64,000 nucleotides of DNA, taken from NCBI GenBank assembly GCA_036785705.1, contig JAWUZG010000036.1:13201501-13265500 (forward strand). Reading direction: 5' to 3'. Both the position numbers and the translations under genes were made by a program. The notes under the pieces were generated by a model that saw only the letters and a list, made by a program, of their open reading frames with translations, had not been told where the DNA came from and did no database searches. Positions within the stretch are counted from its first letter, which is position 1, and every line of letters begins with the position of its first letter. Of the stretch, positions 1 to 12,500 are shown in pieces. The stretch is from Acanthornis magna. Its lineage: Eukaryota > Chordata > Aves > Passeriformes > Acanthizidae.

Positions 1-3000
1 CACTGCATTCAATTTTGAGTGTTATTTTGGTTTATTAACTATTATTGACTGAAATAAGGACATGATTGACACTTCAAGAAAAATAATAACTTTAGAGCAA
101 TCTTCATATGTAAGCAATGCAGTAATAGATGCTACTTGGTTAGACTCAGTCCCATACACGAAATGGGAAGAGAGCTAGTAGATCTTTTTGACAGCAGCTA
201 ATGTTAATGATCATTTATCAAAGTAACTTTTTTAATAGACAGCAATAGGGAACAAAAACAAGGATTACTGGATTGGAAAACCTAATATTGCCTCACCATT
301 GTGCAGTTATTTGTGTTTAGACACAGATGAAAAGTTGTTTTTGTGAAGAAGCCTAGACCAAAACAACATTTGAAATAAAATTTACAGATGACCTATTGTA
401 AAATAATAATGGTCTGGGAAACCTGATAAAAAGAAAGCTAGGATCTAAGAGATTAAGATTTATTCTAAGAATACAACATCCTGGGAAATTTCACAACTAG
501 TGGAATTAGGACTGATGGTTTTTGCTTTCTAATTTTTCCAGTCTGAAATTTCTGTAGTGAAAAATAGAACATAGAAAGATGATATGGCAAGATGATTTAA
601 CTGACATATGACTAATGGCCTTTAAAAATGCTAAGCTTTTTTTTTCAACAACTAGCCTGTGTATATAGACCATGCAATAATGCTAGATATGTGCAATGAG
701 GTACCTGAAATTTTTGAAGATAACCAGAACAGCTCCGTTTATTACACTGAATATTTTGGATTATTGCCTGGAAAATTATTTGAGTTGAAGTACTTATTTC
801 CCAATTCCACGGCTACTACTTATTATTACATAGTACCTTTTATTCTAGGATCTAAAAAATCACTTTAGCATGAACCGTAATTACCCTATTTCCATTTTCC
901 TTTTACATGTAAGAAAATACCGTCAGAGAGAGATTAAATGATTTGCACAAGACCACACAGTAAATAACTGGCAAAAACCTCCGACCTCAGAAAATCTGTT
1001 ATCTTCTTGACTACCCTGGTTTTTGTATAGCTCACGTCTATATGAATTTGAAGCACTAACTTTCCCATTCAATAGTGCAGGAATAATCTTGACTTTTAAG
1101 AAAAATGCATTAGTCAATGATTCTGATATATTCTTCTGTGTAATGAAGTGCCACTGTATTCATTGAAGGAACTACAGTGCTGTTCTAAATAAGTTATGTA
1201 CAAAGTTAGTGATGATCACCAAGAGACAGAGAAAGCACTGGAATGACTACAAGCAGTACTTAATAACGCAAACTACAAGCACATAGGGCTCTTCAACTAA
1301 TTTAGTTTAGAATCTTTGCTAGTTGATTTTGCCTATTAAGTGTTAATTCTCTTCAGTTTGAATAATAAATACGTACTAGTCAGTTCTAATTTAAATTTTA
1401 ACATACGTAAATCCTTCTTCTCATTTCTTTTGAAAAATGTAGCTGTTACATATTTTTAAGTTCTCTACCAAACTTTCAGGAGAAAATACTTCAAAGTTGT
1501 ATATTTGGCTTCTTAAGTGTCGTTTATGGTTTTCATTGAGGTTTTCAGAATTATGATATGTTTAGAGCTAAACAAAATAAATTCTGGAGAAACAGTTACA
1601 TAGATTTAAATTTTCCACACTTGAGACATGAATGTTTACTACTATCCCTATCACCTGATGCATTTTCCATACCTTTATACACAATTTTCCACAGTTCTAT
1701 ACAGCTTTAAACACAATATTCAGAGTACCTTGAGGTCCTCTGAAATACAAGCCTGTCACCTTACACCATAATAAATCCATAGGAATCCATTCAGAAATGT
1801 CCTTTTGAAAATAGATGAAATAAGGGACATATATAAAAAGTCTAAATATGAAAAGGGAACTGCAATACTTCTAAAAGGACAGGTGTCTTTCACAAAAATA
1901 TTTGGGTTTTTTGCAAGTCACTGCTTTTACAAGAATACTAAGGAGATATTTTTATTTGCTTTTTATGCAAAGAAAAGGGGAAAAATGTAGCAATTGACTG
2001 AAAACTTGAAAAGAAAGTACTGGAAATACCATCTTTTTTCTGATATTTCTTGTAAAGCAATTTGTTACAAATTCCTTTTGTGTTTCCATACTGTAGTTGT
2101 TTCATTCAAGATGTTTTACTGTGAGACTTTATTCTATGAAAGTCATGGGATAGTGAATTATATTGAACTTCTTTACTCTGCTTTGCTTTACGCCTTCTAA
2201 AAGGGAAGCACATCTGAAGCATTTTTACTAATCCCATAAAATTGAAATAAAATCCACTGACCTCACTTAATTTTAAAGCAACATGTCTTGTCAAAACAAC
2301 ACTTTTGCACTAATAAATAGAATGAAAGTTTAAAAGACGAAAATACTTTTCATATTGAATTTTTAATTCCTATTAAAATAGGTATCATATGGCTTGTAAT
2401 TTAAAGTGGCCCTGAAATCCTAATAAAAAAGCCAGTATGTGTACTCTCCCTTTCCACCTTGACTTGGCATCCCCTCAGTAACTAATTACTTATGGAATAA
2501 TGCTGATTATACTCAAACCAACTATTATTATTTATAAAAATTAAACTTCTTTGCAATTAGAAAACAGAAATTCAGCACTCAGTCTTAAAGGTCAAAAATC
2601 CTAGACCCCTAAAGGGTTTTTAATATAAAAGACACAAGAATGTATTGAAAAAAGCTTTAAATTGAACATTTGTTAATTTTTGAAGCTTATTATTTTTTCT
2701 TTCAGATCTTATGTGGTGAAAAATTTAACGTCATTAACTTCAGACAAGCATGAGTTCACAGAAGTGATAAAAAGGTGTAGCAACAGAATGCCTGTGTGAA
2801 AAATCGAAGATACTAAAAGACATATTTTAAAGATTACTGATTTGAAAATACAGTTCTAATTTATAATTGCTGGATCTCTTTTTATTTCTTAATTATATAT
2901 GATGTGGGAATTAAGATTATGTTAGGTAGAAGTAGAGCCAACACTGTCAGAGAATATTCAAGTATGTCTTTTTCAGAATTATGGCCAAGGCTCCATAATA

Positions 3001-3580
3001 AAGAATGCAGTGTGCACCACAGAAACACACAAAGCAATCTTCGTTCAGAAAGGATTCTATTATTTATTCATCAAGCATATGAGCCTATAAAAATCTGATT
3101 ATCCAGGAAATCAGAAATCTACAGAGTAACCCAGTATTAAGTGTTGTCCCTCTGCCCACCATTCTCTCCATAAATCCTTTATTCACAATGTCTGCTTAAA
3201 ATTCAAGTGCAATTGTCGAGGCTTTCTACTAAAAGGAAGTGGTTCCAGCTACTAAAAATGAAGTCCGAATAATAAATTGATGGTTCAAATGCAACATCTG
3301 TCTGATTTTGACAGAGAATTTGATTTTAAAACAGATGCCTGTTATAGTCATCAAGGGTAAAATAGGCATTGGTAAGCTGCACACTGAAAAATAAATCCAC
3401 AGCTCATTTAACGGGGAACAATAGACTAGTAGATGACGGACTCCTCCCTCCGGCTAAGAAACCATTAGCCTATTTTCTCAACTAAGCCCATTCAAACTAA
3501 CAGGACCCTAACCCAGGATTTGCCAGACTATCTCCCACCCCCCAGAGCTCTCATTATTTTAACTTTGTGAGAACATCACA
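1..3580. other. PDE4D intron 3' of the PDE4D4-type exon
   Basis: AT-rich intron with short chance open frames (all under 80 codons). I recognise no exon, RNA gene or repeat family here. The GC content rises only at the border with the CpG island. Confidence 0.6.
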
Positions 3581-4121
3581 CGAATTGCGTCCTTCCCACT
3601 CGGCAGCAGCGCTGAAGGTTCCCGGGGAGCGCGGGCAGCTCCAGCGAGGAGGGGCAGCCGGGGAGGCAGCGGAGCGGAGCCGAGCGCAGGGAAGCGCGGC
3701 CCCGCTGCCCGCCCCGCTCACGGCTCCGCGCTGGCACACACGCTGTCCCGCTCCCACCCACGTGTTTCGCGGCCGCTTTTCCACCCACAGACAGACAGGC
3801 GTGCATGGGACGACGCGGCGCCGCCCGTGCCCCGGTCACGCCCGCTCCAGGCGAGCCCTGCCCGGGCTTTCCTTTAGCGTCCCAGCCCGGGGTCCCCGGC
3901 ACGGCAGCGCAGCCCGACCCCACCTCCCTGCCGGAGCCTCCGCAACCGCGGGGTGCCCCTTCCTTCGCCTTGCCACCGGGGACACGCAGGCCGGTCGGAC
4001 GGGGGTCCCGCCGTGCCCACCCCTCAGCGGCCGCCGGATGCCCTGGCCGCGGCCCGGAGTGGCGCCCCTCCGCCGCACCCCCACACGCACGGCCGGAGTG
4101 CTGGGCCAAGCCCTCTCCTAC

Positions 4122-4492
4122 CGTCTGAGTCCCTGGAACGAGGAGGGCCAGGACATCCGCGATTTTTTCAAGCCGGGCCGGTGGCCGGTCTCCACGGCGT
4201 AGGAGGCGCGGTCCATGGCTTGGCAGTAGAGGTACCGCTCCGTGTCGGAGTAGCCGCGGTGCCTGACGCGAGCCCCGGCCAGGCAGCGGCCCCGCGAGAC
4301 GGGAGACGGCGGCGGCTGCCCGGGGTGCTGCTGGTGCTGGAGGAACTGGTGCTGCCGCAGCTGCGGTGGGTAGTGCTGATCTTGCCGCCACAGATGCTTG
4401 GGGGCTTTGAGACCCCCGCCGCCGTCGCTGCCGCCGTCGCTGCCGCTGCCGCCGGGCATCGCGGACAAGCCGCTGCCGCTCGCTGCCTCCAT
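4122..4492 (-). CDS. PDE4D: PDE4D alternative first coding exon, PDE4D4-type N-terminus
   Basis: This exon encodes the isoform-specific N-terminus of a long cAMP-specific phosphodiesterase 4D. Reading down from the ATG at 4492-4490 it gives 123 codons plus two bases, ending at a donor CG|GTAGGA (intron from 4121). Visible segments are a Gly/Ser-rich start (residues 5-27), LKAPKHLWR (28-36), a Gln/His-rich stretch (37-58), a short proline patch PPPSP (60-64), and the long block [15 protein letters not shown] to SSFQGLRR (76-124), which I recognise as the mammalian PDE4D4 N-terminus. The ATG has A at -3 and G at +4 and is the first in-frame ATG below the inferred TATA element. The catalytic and UCR exons lie beyond base 1. 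In the family, the N-terminus directs localisation, and the proline-rich part of PDE4D4 is reported to bind SH3 domains. That part looks shorter here than in mammals. Confidence 0.93.
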
Positions 4493-4731
4493 GCTATCGG
4501 CGGTCGGGCCGCGCCGGGCGAGCGGGCAGGGGCGGCGGCTGCCGCCTTCCTGCGGGCAGCGGCGAGGAAACTGTGCTGAAAAGTTGGACAGCTCCTGCCG
4601 CGCCACCCCTCGCCCGAGTGTGGGAGCGGCTGGGGCAGCCGCGCCGCCGGGTCTTGACTGCTCCGCGGGAGGGGAGGCGGGGAGAGGGGGAGGAGGAGGA
4701 GGGGGAGAGGAGGGGCTGGCTTCCCGCTCGG

Positions 4732-4779
4732 AAATATTTAAAGCCAGGCTGGAGTCCGTGCGGGGGGGGAGGAGATTGG
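4732..4779 (-). promoter_or_regulatory. PDE4D: Probable core promoter of the PDE4D4-type transcript: CCAAT box and TATA-like element
   Basis: On the minus strand a CCAAT pentamer lies at 4779-4775. About 32 bases downstream is the only AT-rich island in this GC-rich stretch, CTTTAAATATTT (4743-4732), which resembles a TATA box. The spacing suits transcription starting near 4710, leaving a leader of about 215 bases before the ATG at 4492. The start site is inferred; no transcript evidence is available. Confidence 0.5.
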
Positions 4780-5449
4780 GCAGCGGGTTGTGGTTGTGCG
4801 CTGGGGTGTGCGGGAGACGGGAGAAGGCACGACGAGGATGCCGGCAGAGCGCGGGGGTGGGCATGGGACCGGGAGTGTGTGCGGAGGGGCTCAGGGCCGC
4901 TGATGCTGCGGCCCGCCTCTCCCTTCCTGAGGCCGTGGCTGCTGGCCGGACAGCGCTCCCTCCTGAGGGACTCTCACTGCCACGAGACGGCAGGTGGCAA
5001 AGTTGCTCACGTCCCCATTCAACGAGAACTTTGAGGTGGGTTAAAAATGGGTTCTCACTCCCTAAGCTCCCCCTCCCGCCGCCCCTTATTCCCTATATCG
5101 TGCTTCCAGTCCACATCAGGTTCAGAAATCGTGTTTCCCAACTTGAAACCTTCCCCTGGTCTTGTCTTCACCGATGAGTAAGCTCCTTCCCCGCAAGGAG
5201 TAAGACTGGCTGTAAATCAAGGCAAGGAAGGTTTAATTATAGCGATGCTGAGCCTACTGCTACAGAGAAGCTTTTATATGACATATCGCTGGCTTCGGGA
5301 CTTTGTAACTGCCGCGGGAAAAATTATTTAAAGATAAAATTCACTGGACTTCATACTAAAGAGGGCTTTTTAATTAGTTTTACATTTAAAATTCTTTTGT
5401 GCTCATTTACAACTAATAATTCACACTGGAAAGGAATTGCATTTTATTA

Positions 5450-5545
5450 AGTTTGGGGGGTTTGTTTGTTTTTGTTGTTTTGGGGTTTTTTGTTTGTTTG
5501 GGTTTTGTTTGTTTTTTTTTTTTTTTTGCTTTCTTTTGGTTTGCG
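5450..5545. repeat. GT-rich low-complexity tract
   Basis: A run of TTTG/TTTTGG units with several G-runs, ending in a poly-T stretch of about 19. It sits about 450 bp outside the CpG island. A longer tract of the same composition occurs at 57440-57600. Confidence 0.85.
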
Positions 5546-6674
5546 TTTTTTTAAGCATTGATATTTGCCCTGTATGGTAATATTCTAAAATCTAGCAGTT
5601 CTTATTCAGGTCAAAATTGTAATCTCTACCCTGCTGACAAAATATGAAAGAGACAAATGCAAGTGTTCATTTGCAAATTATTAGTAAGTATTTGTTTGGT
5701 CCTTCTGTTTGCCAGAGTATCAGTACTAAGCAAGAAAGAATTGCAAAAATGTCTCTCCTACAGTACCTTTACAAAAACATACAGTTTCTTCTAATCAATG
5801 TTCATGTACTCATTAGACTGTTCTGATTAGGTTCATGCACAACTTCTACTTCCTCAATCATAATATTGGTCTTGCCAACACTTTTCCCTTTCCATCACAG
5901 ATCTGCAATCATTTTAAACCTCATAAATTTCTCTCTAAACTTAATTTCTTATTAATGCAAAAGTACACTTATACCAGCTTTTTGTTGTGTTGATGTATTT
6001 TTTTCCATTCTCCATCTTAAAAGTCAGTTTTCCTTTCTAAACATACAGTGCTCCTAAAATTAAGAGTCACCTTCCAACCACATACATTCAAGATTTTGTT
6101 GGGCAAAACTCCCAGTCTCTGTTTCTTTGAGCCAACAGTACATTCCTAGATAATCCTGGTAATCATCCCTTCTTTCCTGCCCTAAAAACTGTTAGTTTCA
6201 GCAAAAAACCCCCACAAAATAATAAGTTGAAATAAATAAGTACCAGAAAAGAGCCAAAGCACTACTTCAATTGAAGGAAACTAGAGATTTATCAAGTTGT
6301 GGTTCTCCTGATATTTATCCAGACATCTAAGACTATTTCCAAGCCAGACATCTTAGATGCTACCATTTGCCCAGCTGTGTCAGGCTGTGGCAGTTTTGAC
6401 AGCATGCACAGGACACTGAAATGGGAAGATAAAAAGAGAAAGACTAAAGTCAGATATCAGGAGAGAATTATACCCAACATGTAACAATGGGGATAATTGC
6501 AATATGGAATATAGGCACATAGAATACAAAACTATGAAAAACTCAGAGAAAATAAATAACTTTTTATCCTTGTTAACTTCCAGTGGGATATTGCAAGGGG
6601 ACTGTATTTCACAATTGCTAGTTCCCTCTATTCTTAAGATTAGACAAAATTTCTGTGATCAATTGCTCTATAAT
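5546..6674. other. Intron sequence with no recognised feature
   Basis: Plain AT-rich sequence between the GT-rich tract and an antisense CR1 tail. Open frames of 60-70 codons have no family resemblance. Confidence 0.5.
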
Positions 6675-7150
6675 TTCACAGAATCACAGAACTGCCATTT
6701 GGAAGGGCCTTCGTAAGATTGTCCAATCTAACCTCAAGTTCACAATAGGATCATCATCAACACAAGATCACATCAGCCACAGCTTTTTCTGATTCTCTAA
6801 ACCCTTCAACAGAAATTCACCAGCCTCTCTGGATGACCTGATATGGTGCTTCACCACATCCCTAATGAAGACAATTTTCCTGATGTTCAATCTGAACCTC
6901 CCAATCAGGGGTCCTTGCCCCTTGTTAAACAGCATGCCACCACTGCCAAGAGCTTAAATTTGTTGTCTTTTGCAACTAAGCTTCCCATAGCTGCAGGCTG
7001 CCTTCAGATTGTCTTTCACCTCCTCCACACCAGACGCAGCAAGCTCTGTCCCCTCAAGCACACGTCACTGATCCTGTGCTTGAGGCCCTCAGCCGTCCTG
7101 GTTTCCCAGCATTCCCATTCATCCAGTACCTGCAGTCACTTTGGCACATA
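6675..7150 (-). mobile_element. CR1 LINE 3' fragment, inverted in this strand
   Basis: It starts with the reverse complement of the CR1 3' terminal octamer repeats (TCACAGAATCACAGAA, 6676-6691). This is followed by the usual CR1 tail order: the segment near 6715, a decayed 'dominant/critical block' near 6830-6900, and further 5' sequence to about 7150. Similarity is weaker beyond about 6970, and an older stretch may continue to about 7400. It is in sense orientation relative to PDE4D. Confidence 0.75.
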
Positions 7151-8259
7151 GTTTGATCAATTTATGATAAAAAGTGAACTGTTCAGCTGTTACCCACCCT
7201 AAAGTCCACTGAAGATCCCAGATCCTTTCCAGAAGGGCTGTGATCCAGTCAGCCACCTGCCAGCCTGTTCTGTAGGTTATCCTGTCTGTGCCAAGCTCTG
7301 CACTTAAACATGGGCTCCGGTATCAGCCCTTTCTGATGATCTGCTCTTCACCACCTGGCAGCCAGATTCTGAGAGACCATCCAGTTCAGACTTTCTCAGT
7401 TTCAAAATGAAAATGTTTCAGGGGATTATTTCAAAATGCTTACTATACTGAAGGTGTGTTACATCCACTGTTCTCTATCCCAAACAGTCTTTTCATAATG
7501 GGGCACAATCATGTCAATCACACATTATTTGTCCTCAGTAAATCTAAGTGTTGAGTAGTCCTAACTGTCTTCCTGCTTTTACAGGTCTTGAAATAGATTT
7601 AGAATGTGCTTGGAGCTTTCCAGCAACTCTTGTGAGATTGGTAAGTTTATAGTAGTTTCATTATTCTTCGTGCCTTTCTTAAGGACAGGTGTACCAGTAA
7701 TCTTTTCCCAGATGAAAGGGACTCCCTTTAACCACCATCACTTTCCACAGATAAAAAAACAGCAGCCTCATGGATGCCCTTTTTTTTGACACTGGCATTG
7801 CCTTTTGGCAATGAACTTATATTTTAACTCATAAGGGCATTTTTGGTATTCCCCATTCAATCTCATATTTTCAGAGTATGCCAGTTTTAGACACCCAGTT
7901 CAATTTGACAGATAAGCAAAGCATATTAGCATTTAAAATTTAAAAAATTAGCTCTGAGAAGCACAGAAAATACAGCAGAAGTACAGCTTTATGTACAATA
8001 CACTGCCAATACTTGCACAGGTAGAAATGAAAGTACTGCATTAGAAATTAACCAAGTAATCTACAAGAATTCTTCTTGGACAATTTTTGGTTTGGTTTGG
8101 GTTTTTTGTTGTTGCTTGACTGGTGGTTTTTTCTTTTTATTTTTCTTTTTGGGGTAGATTTTGTGTGTGTGTGTTTTTTCTTGTGCAGAAACCTTACTGT
8201 ACATTCATGCCAATGAGACTTCATAAAAGTAGTCCCTTTTTTTTTAATACTAGCACTGG

Positions 8260-8337
8260 TGTATTCCATTTGAATACCTACTTTACAGTTAGTAATAGTA
8301 ACACCTGTGTATTCCATTTCAATACCTATTTTACAGT
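8260..8337 (+). repeat. Diverged tandem duplication, period 48 bp
   Basis: A 30-base unit beginning TGTATTCCATTT at 8260 recurs at 8308 with two substitutions. Both copies end in TTTACAGT. It is a local duplication with no coding content. Confidence 0.8.
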
Positions 8338-9453
8338 GTACAAAATAATGTGGTTTTGCATTTACAAAGTGTTTTTCAAAAACTTCATCAAAAAGACACA
8401 AATAGAATGTTGTTATTGTATTTCACACAAGTGGAATCCGAGCCATAGGGCACAAGACGTGGCATGGTATAAAGGTAGATATTCAGATACACTTAAATAT
8501 CTGACTTTCATTTCAATCACCTAGCAAACTTTGTATTTAAATTTTAAAACAACATGTAAATGACCAGTTTTTTATTATGTTAGTGTGCTAAGACCATGCA
8601 AGAATATTTCCACAAAATGAAATTACTTCCCTGCAAAACACAATATAAATGGAACCTAGGAGCTTTACCTAAAAATCAAACAAACACACAAATAAAACAG
8701 AGTAGTATATAATACGTGTTTGTCGATATTTCCTATATGAAGTCAAGACAAATTTTTTTCTTACTTCCCTGTCTTATTTCACACAGAATCCTCAAAAGTA
8801 CTAAGTATGCTGAAGACTCAATAGCAATAGAACAGTCTACATTTGAGAGTTGTAACTGAAAGTGATTTAGAAAAATACGTTTCTTTCCATTTTCCTAGAA
8901 CATGCCTGAGCCTCCTCACAGGAGACTAGAAACTCCTTAGTGAGGCTCCAATATGAGAACTACTGCTCCAGCCATACCCACCTTGATATTTTTGTATTAT
9001 CAGAGCTTTCTATGTACGTGATACCAAAACACACAGATCCATAAAATAAAATGTAACATTTTACCTCGTAAGAGAATGCCATTTTAAGTTAGCTAGGATT
9101 CTTAACCTTTCAAATCTTTTTTTTTAAAGCATGTCCTTGCTTTCAAGAAGCACTTAGAATAATAGAAAGAATAGCTCTCAAAAAATAACAATTCCATTTG
9201 CTTTTGTAGCTTTGTTTACAAAGGTTTTGATAATATTTTCAAGGCTCTCTTCAACTGATGGTGGTAGTGTTCAGAGTGTACTAGATAAACTGCTGTATCT
9301 TTTACTCCTTCAGAACCGCACTGCAATTCTTAACAGACATTTGTGACAGTACTGCAGTGAAGACAAGTAGCCCAGACATGCAGGAAATAATGGGGACTCC
9401 CTTATTTTTTCCCTTTGTTTCCTGTAGCAATAATGACCTGCAGTCCTTACAAA

Positions 9454-9456
<3 letters not shown>

Positions 9457-9501
<45 letters not shown>
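9457..9501 (+). repeat. Homopolymer of 45 T
   Basis: An uninterrupted run of 45 T on the plus strand (poly-A on the minus strand). It has no adjacent AATAAA and no recognised gene body upstream on the minus strand, so a retrocopy tail is possible but not shown. Confidence 0.95.
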
Positions 9502-9503
<2 letters not shown>

Positions 9504-12500
9504 CAGAATATAAGGGAGCTATATTACCCAAGTGCAATAGAAATTGAGATAAAAACATGGCATTGAAGGAGATAGCAATATATTAAGGAGATAACAAGTA
9601 TAACTGGTTTAGAAAGGAAAATATGCAGCTATTTAATTAAGAAACTAACAATATCCCCACACTTCATGTCAGAGAAGATGCTTTTTCAATCGTTTACAAA
9701 CCTTGTAAACAGTGGTAAAGTGAGAGACAATAACTTGCATCATCTCTACAACAAAAGAAACAATGGTTACACCTGAGTACAGATGACAAAAAATTTTGTT
9801 CAGTAGGATTCACCACTGACTACAGCATTGACATTAGTCCTATTATAATTCAGTGCAATGGCACTTAAGAAACTGTCCCATATTTTATGTATAAAGATTC
9901 ACTGAGGTCTTTTCAGTCCAATAGGATTAAATTTCAGATACAGTGAACAGTCACTAGCTGTTCATATAAATTTTTGTATCACATCTGACTCATAAGACAG
10001 AAACACATCCCTGCTGCTAGCAATGAAGAAAGAATTCAGCAGATCATCATTCTATAACTCAACTGCAAGCATGAATTATTAAAGAGGAAAAAAATCAGTG
10101 CTTTAAAAAGTAGAGGACTGAATAAATGTAGAATATTTTATTAGTTGTGGGACTTTAAATCCTAGAAAAAGAAAGTATTACAATAAAATATAGGTATCAC
10201 ACAATCTACTTGTAGAATGTTTTTTACATTATATGATCTTCTTTGCCATTGCAAACAAGGGGAAATTAGAGTAAGAGCACTGTATCTGTTTCAATATGTA
10301 TTCTGAAATCCTATTGCAGAAAGAAATTAACCACCAATAGTCTTTTTTTTGTTGAGTGCCTTAATGAATGACTCCAAAATATACTTCTACTGAAATTACT
10401 ATTAACGTGGAAAAATAGGGGATTAATCTAGAACTGTATAACTATGTAGGATTGATGCTTATAAACTATTAGGAAGGCTGTTTTTCCAGTTTGAAAAAGA
10501 TATTCCTGCAGGTAACTCCATAGGGATTTATTTTTTATATAATTTTTAGTGAGGAATAACAGTTTCCACTTTTGAAAAAAAACACAACATTGCAATCTGA
10601 TTAGCTATCTTATCTAGTGTCTTCTACACATAAGTATAATTAAAATGCTTAATTTATTACCATACAGATGATATTTTTGAGTGGTCTTTCACTTCCCTGT
10701 GTTCAGTCACAATTGATTCAAAGATCCACTTAGAACAGGTGATTTAGATAACAAATTAATTTACAGTATAGAGTAAAACAGAAATCATATCAATTTCAGT
10801 ATTTGCTACAATACAGGCTGCTACAGAGTTTCGAAATCCGAATACAAACCCAAAGCTAACAATTTCATGTGAGCACAGAATTTCTATTTCTTACCGAGAT
10901 TATGCATGCCAGGAGGGTGTTTCTTTGAATTTATTGAAATTTCAATTGCAAAAGCATAGGTTTTCTGTATAGATTGTATTCTTGCTTTGTATATTAAAGC
11001 ACTGAGCTCAGTCCTGTGCAATACATTCATCCCAACCCAGCCTGAGCACCCAGAGAAACTGTGTGATGTACAAAACCAACCTTCTCCTTCTACCCAGGTA
11101 GTTTGAAACATGTCAAGTATGTAAGAATCGAGTGTTTGATACTGCAGCTACACGGACAGACAAAGCTAAAGCCAGGGCTTTGACACCCCCAGGCTGGTGC
11201 AGAGCTCTAGTGATGGAAAACTGAGCTGACTGAGATGAAAGGCATTTTGCACCCACCAAGTTCACAATTTCATGTAACCTCCCACTTGGAGCAGTGAGCA
11301 AAGACTCACTCTATTTCAGAAGCACATGAAAAATCACAAGCTCAATTCTCCCTAGCCCTATATAATTACTGAATGTAAAAGGGGACAGATCTTAAAAACA
11401 TTTACTTGACTGCCTTGATTTGCAGCTGGAATAGGAAACAACAGCAACAGTTATTACTTTCCCAGTTGGATAGCACAAGAGCAAGAGAGGAGGGATTTAG
11501 CACAGTTAGTGCTCTTCCCATTGCCTCCTCTTCTCCACAGTACCACAGCAACAGATTAAATGAGGCATAAACCCTGAGACAGCCTCTGTGGAGTTTCTTC
11601 TTTATGTAGCAATAGGGGGTGGTTCTACGTTGACTGAAACTTTGCTCCAAAGTAGTTCCCAGGTAATACAGCTACTCATCATCATCCATTGATCAGGAAA
11701 AAATCACTAATTGAGCACCTAACCCCTTTTGAACAAGGTTTGAAAGATAAAGACACTTCTCCAATTTCTTTAACATTTTATCAGTTAAATTATTGATCTG
11801 CTCAGGCAGAGGACCATGGGTGGCACCCAAGATATTTTTTTAATGGACATAGTGACTTCAGGTTTCAGAGGTTTATGAGCATTTCATTTTTGTAAGACAT
11901 TATTGCACAGCTTGAAGTCCTCTTGATTTTACTCAGACAAACAAGAAAGCCTGCCAGTTAAAAAACAAAAACCTTTAAACCTGATTTCACTCAATTCTCA
12001 TTGAAAAAACCATAAAACCACACTGAAATAATAAACACTAGAAAAAACTTACAAAACCCCAAAAAACCTGGAGTACTCCAGACAAAATCCAACACAAGCG
12101 AGTTTTCATGGTTTAAAGTTTTAATCATACCCTTGTTAAAGGTGCTAGAAAATTCTAATTCTAATTGTTAAAGATTAAGCTTTCGAATCAAGATAAATAA
12201 GCTGTTTATTCAGAACTAGGCAGAGTAATTCTATGGGTCCTTTATATTACACAACCATATGTGAGGCTTACTACCCATTATCTTAATTTGTTTCATAATT
12301 TCTGATCAGAGTTTGGATTACTGAACCCTCTTTTATATCTGCTATTTAAGTTCTTAAAGATACAAAAAGAAAGGCTTCTACATATTTCACCAATTCAACT
12401 GACAAATATTTCTGGTAGGGTTAATGTTGAAACAAATCTTTTTTAATTAGATAGTTCTCTTTACCTCTTTAATTTCTTTAAGCTCTCACATCAGCTTTAA

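Larger units (their letters stand above)
3590..5000. promoter_or_regulatory. PDE4D: CpG island over the PDE4D4-type promoter and first exon
   Basis: GC content and CpG density rise sharply from about 3590 and fall again by about 5000, in a window that is otherwise AT-rich. The island covers the PDE4D4-type coding exon, its 5' leader and about 500 bp of the following intron (3590-4121). Many long open frames occur on both strands here. They are side effects of stop-poor GC-rich sequence, apart from the exon frame itself. It is the only CpG island in the window, so the PDE4D7-type exon at 35 kb does not appear to carry its own CpG promoter, as expected for an internal exon. Confidence 0.85.

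Noticed and set aside
3567..4202. 211-codon plus-strand open frame in the CpG island
   Set aside because: It overlaps the PDE4D4-type exon on the opposite strand. It has no splice context and only Pro/Arg/Ala-rich composition; a shadow frame in stop-poor GC-rich DNA.
3576..4391. 271-codon minus-strand open frame
   Set aside because: Overlaps the true exon in a different phase and is Ala/Pro/Gly/Arg-rich without motif.
4398..5177. 259-codon plus-strand open frame, longest in the window
   Set aside because: Same reason: it runs antisense through the PDE4D4-type leader and start region and shows no domain.
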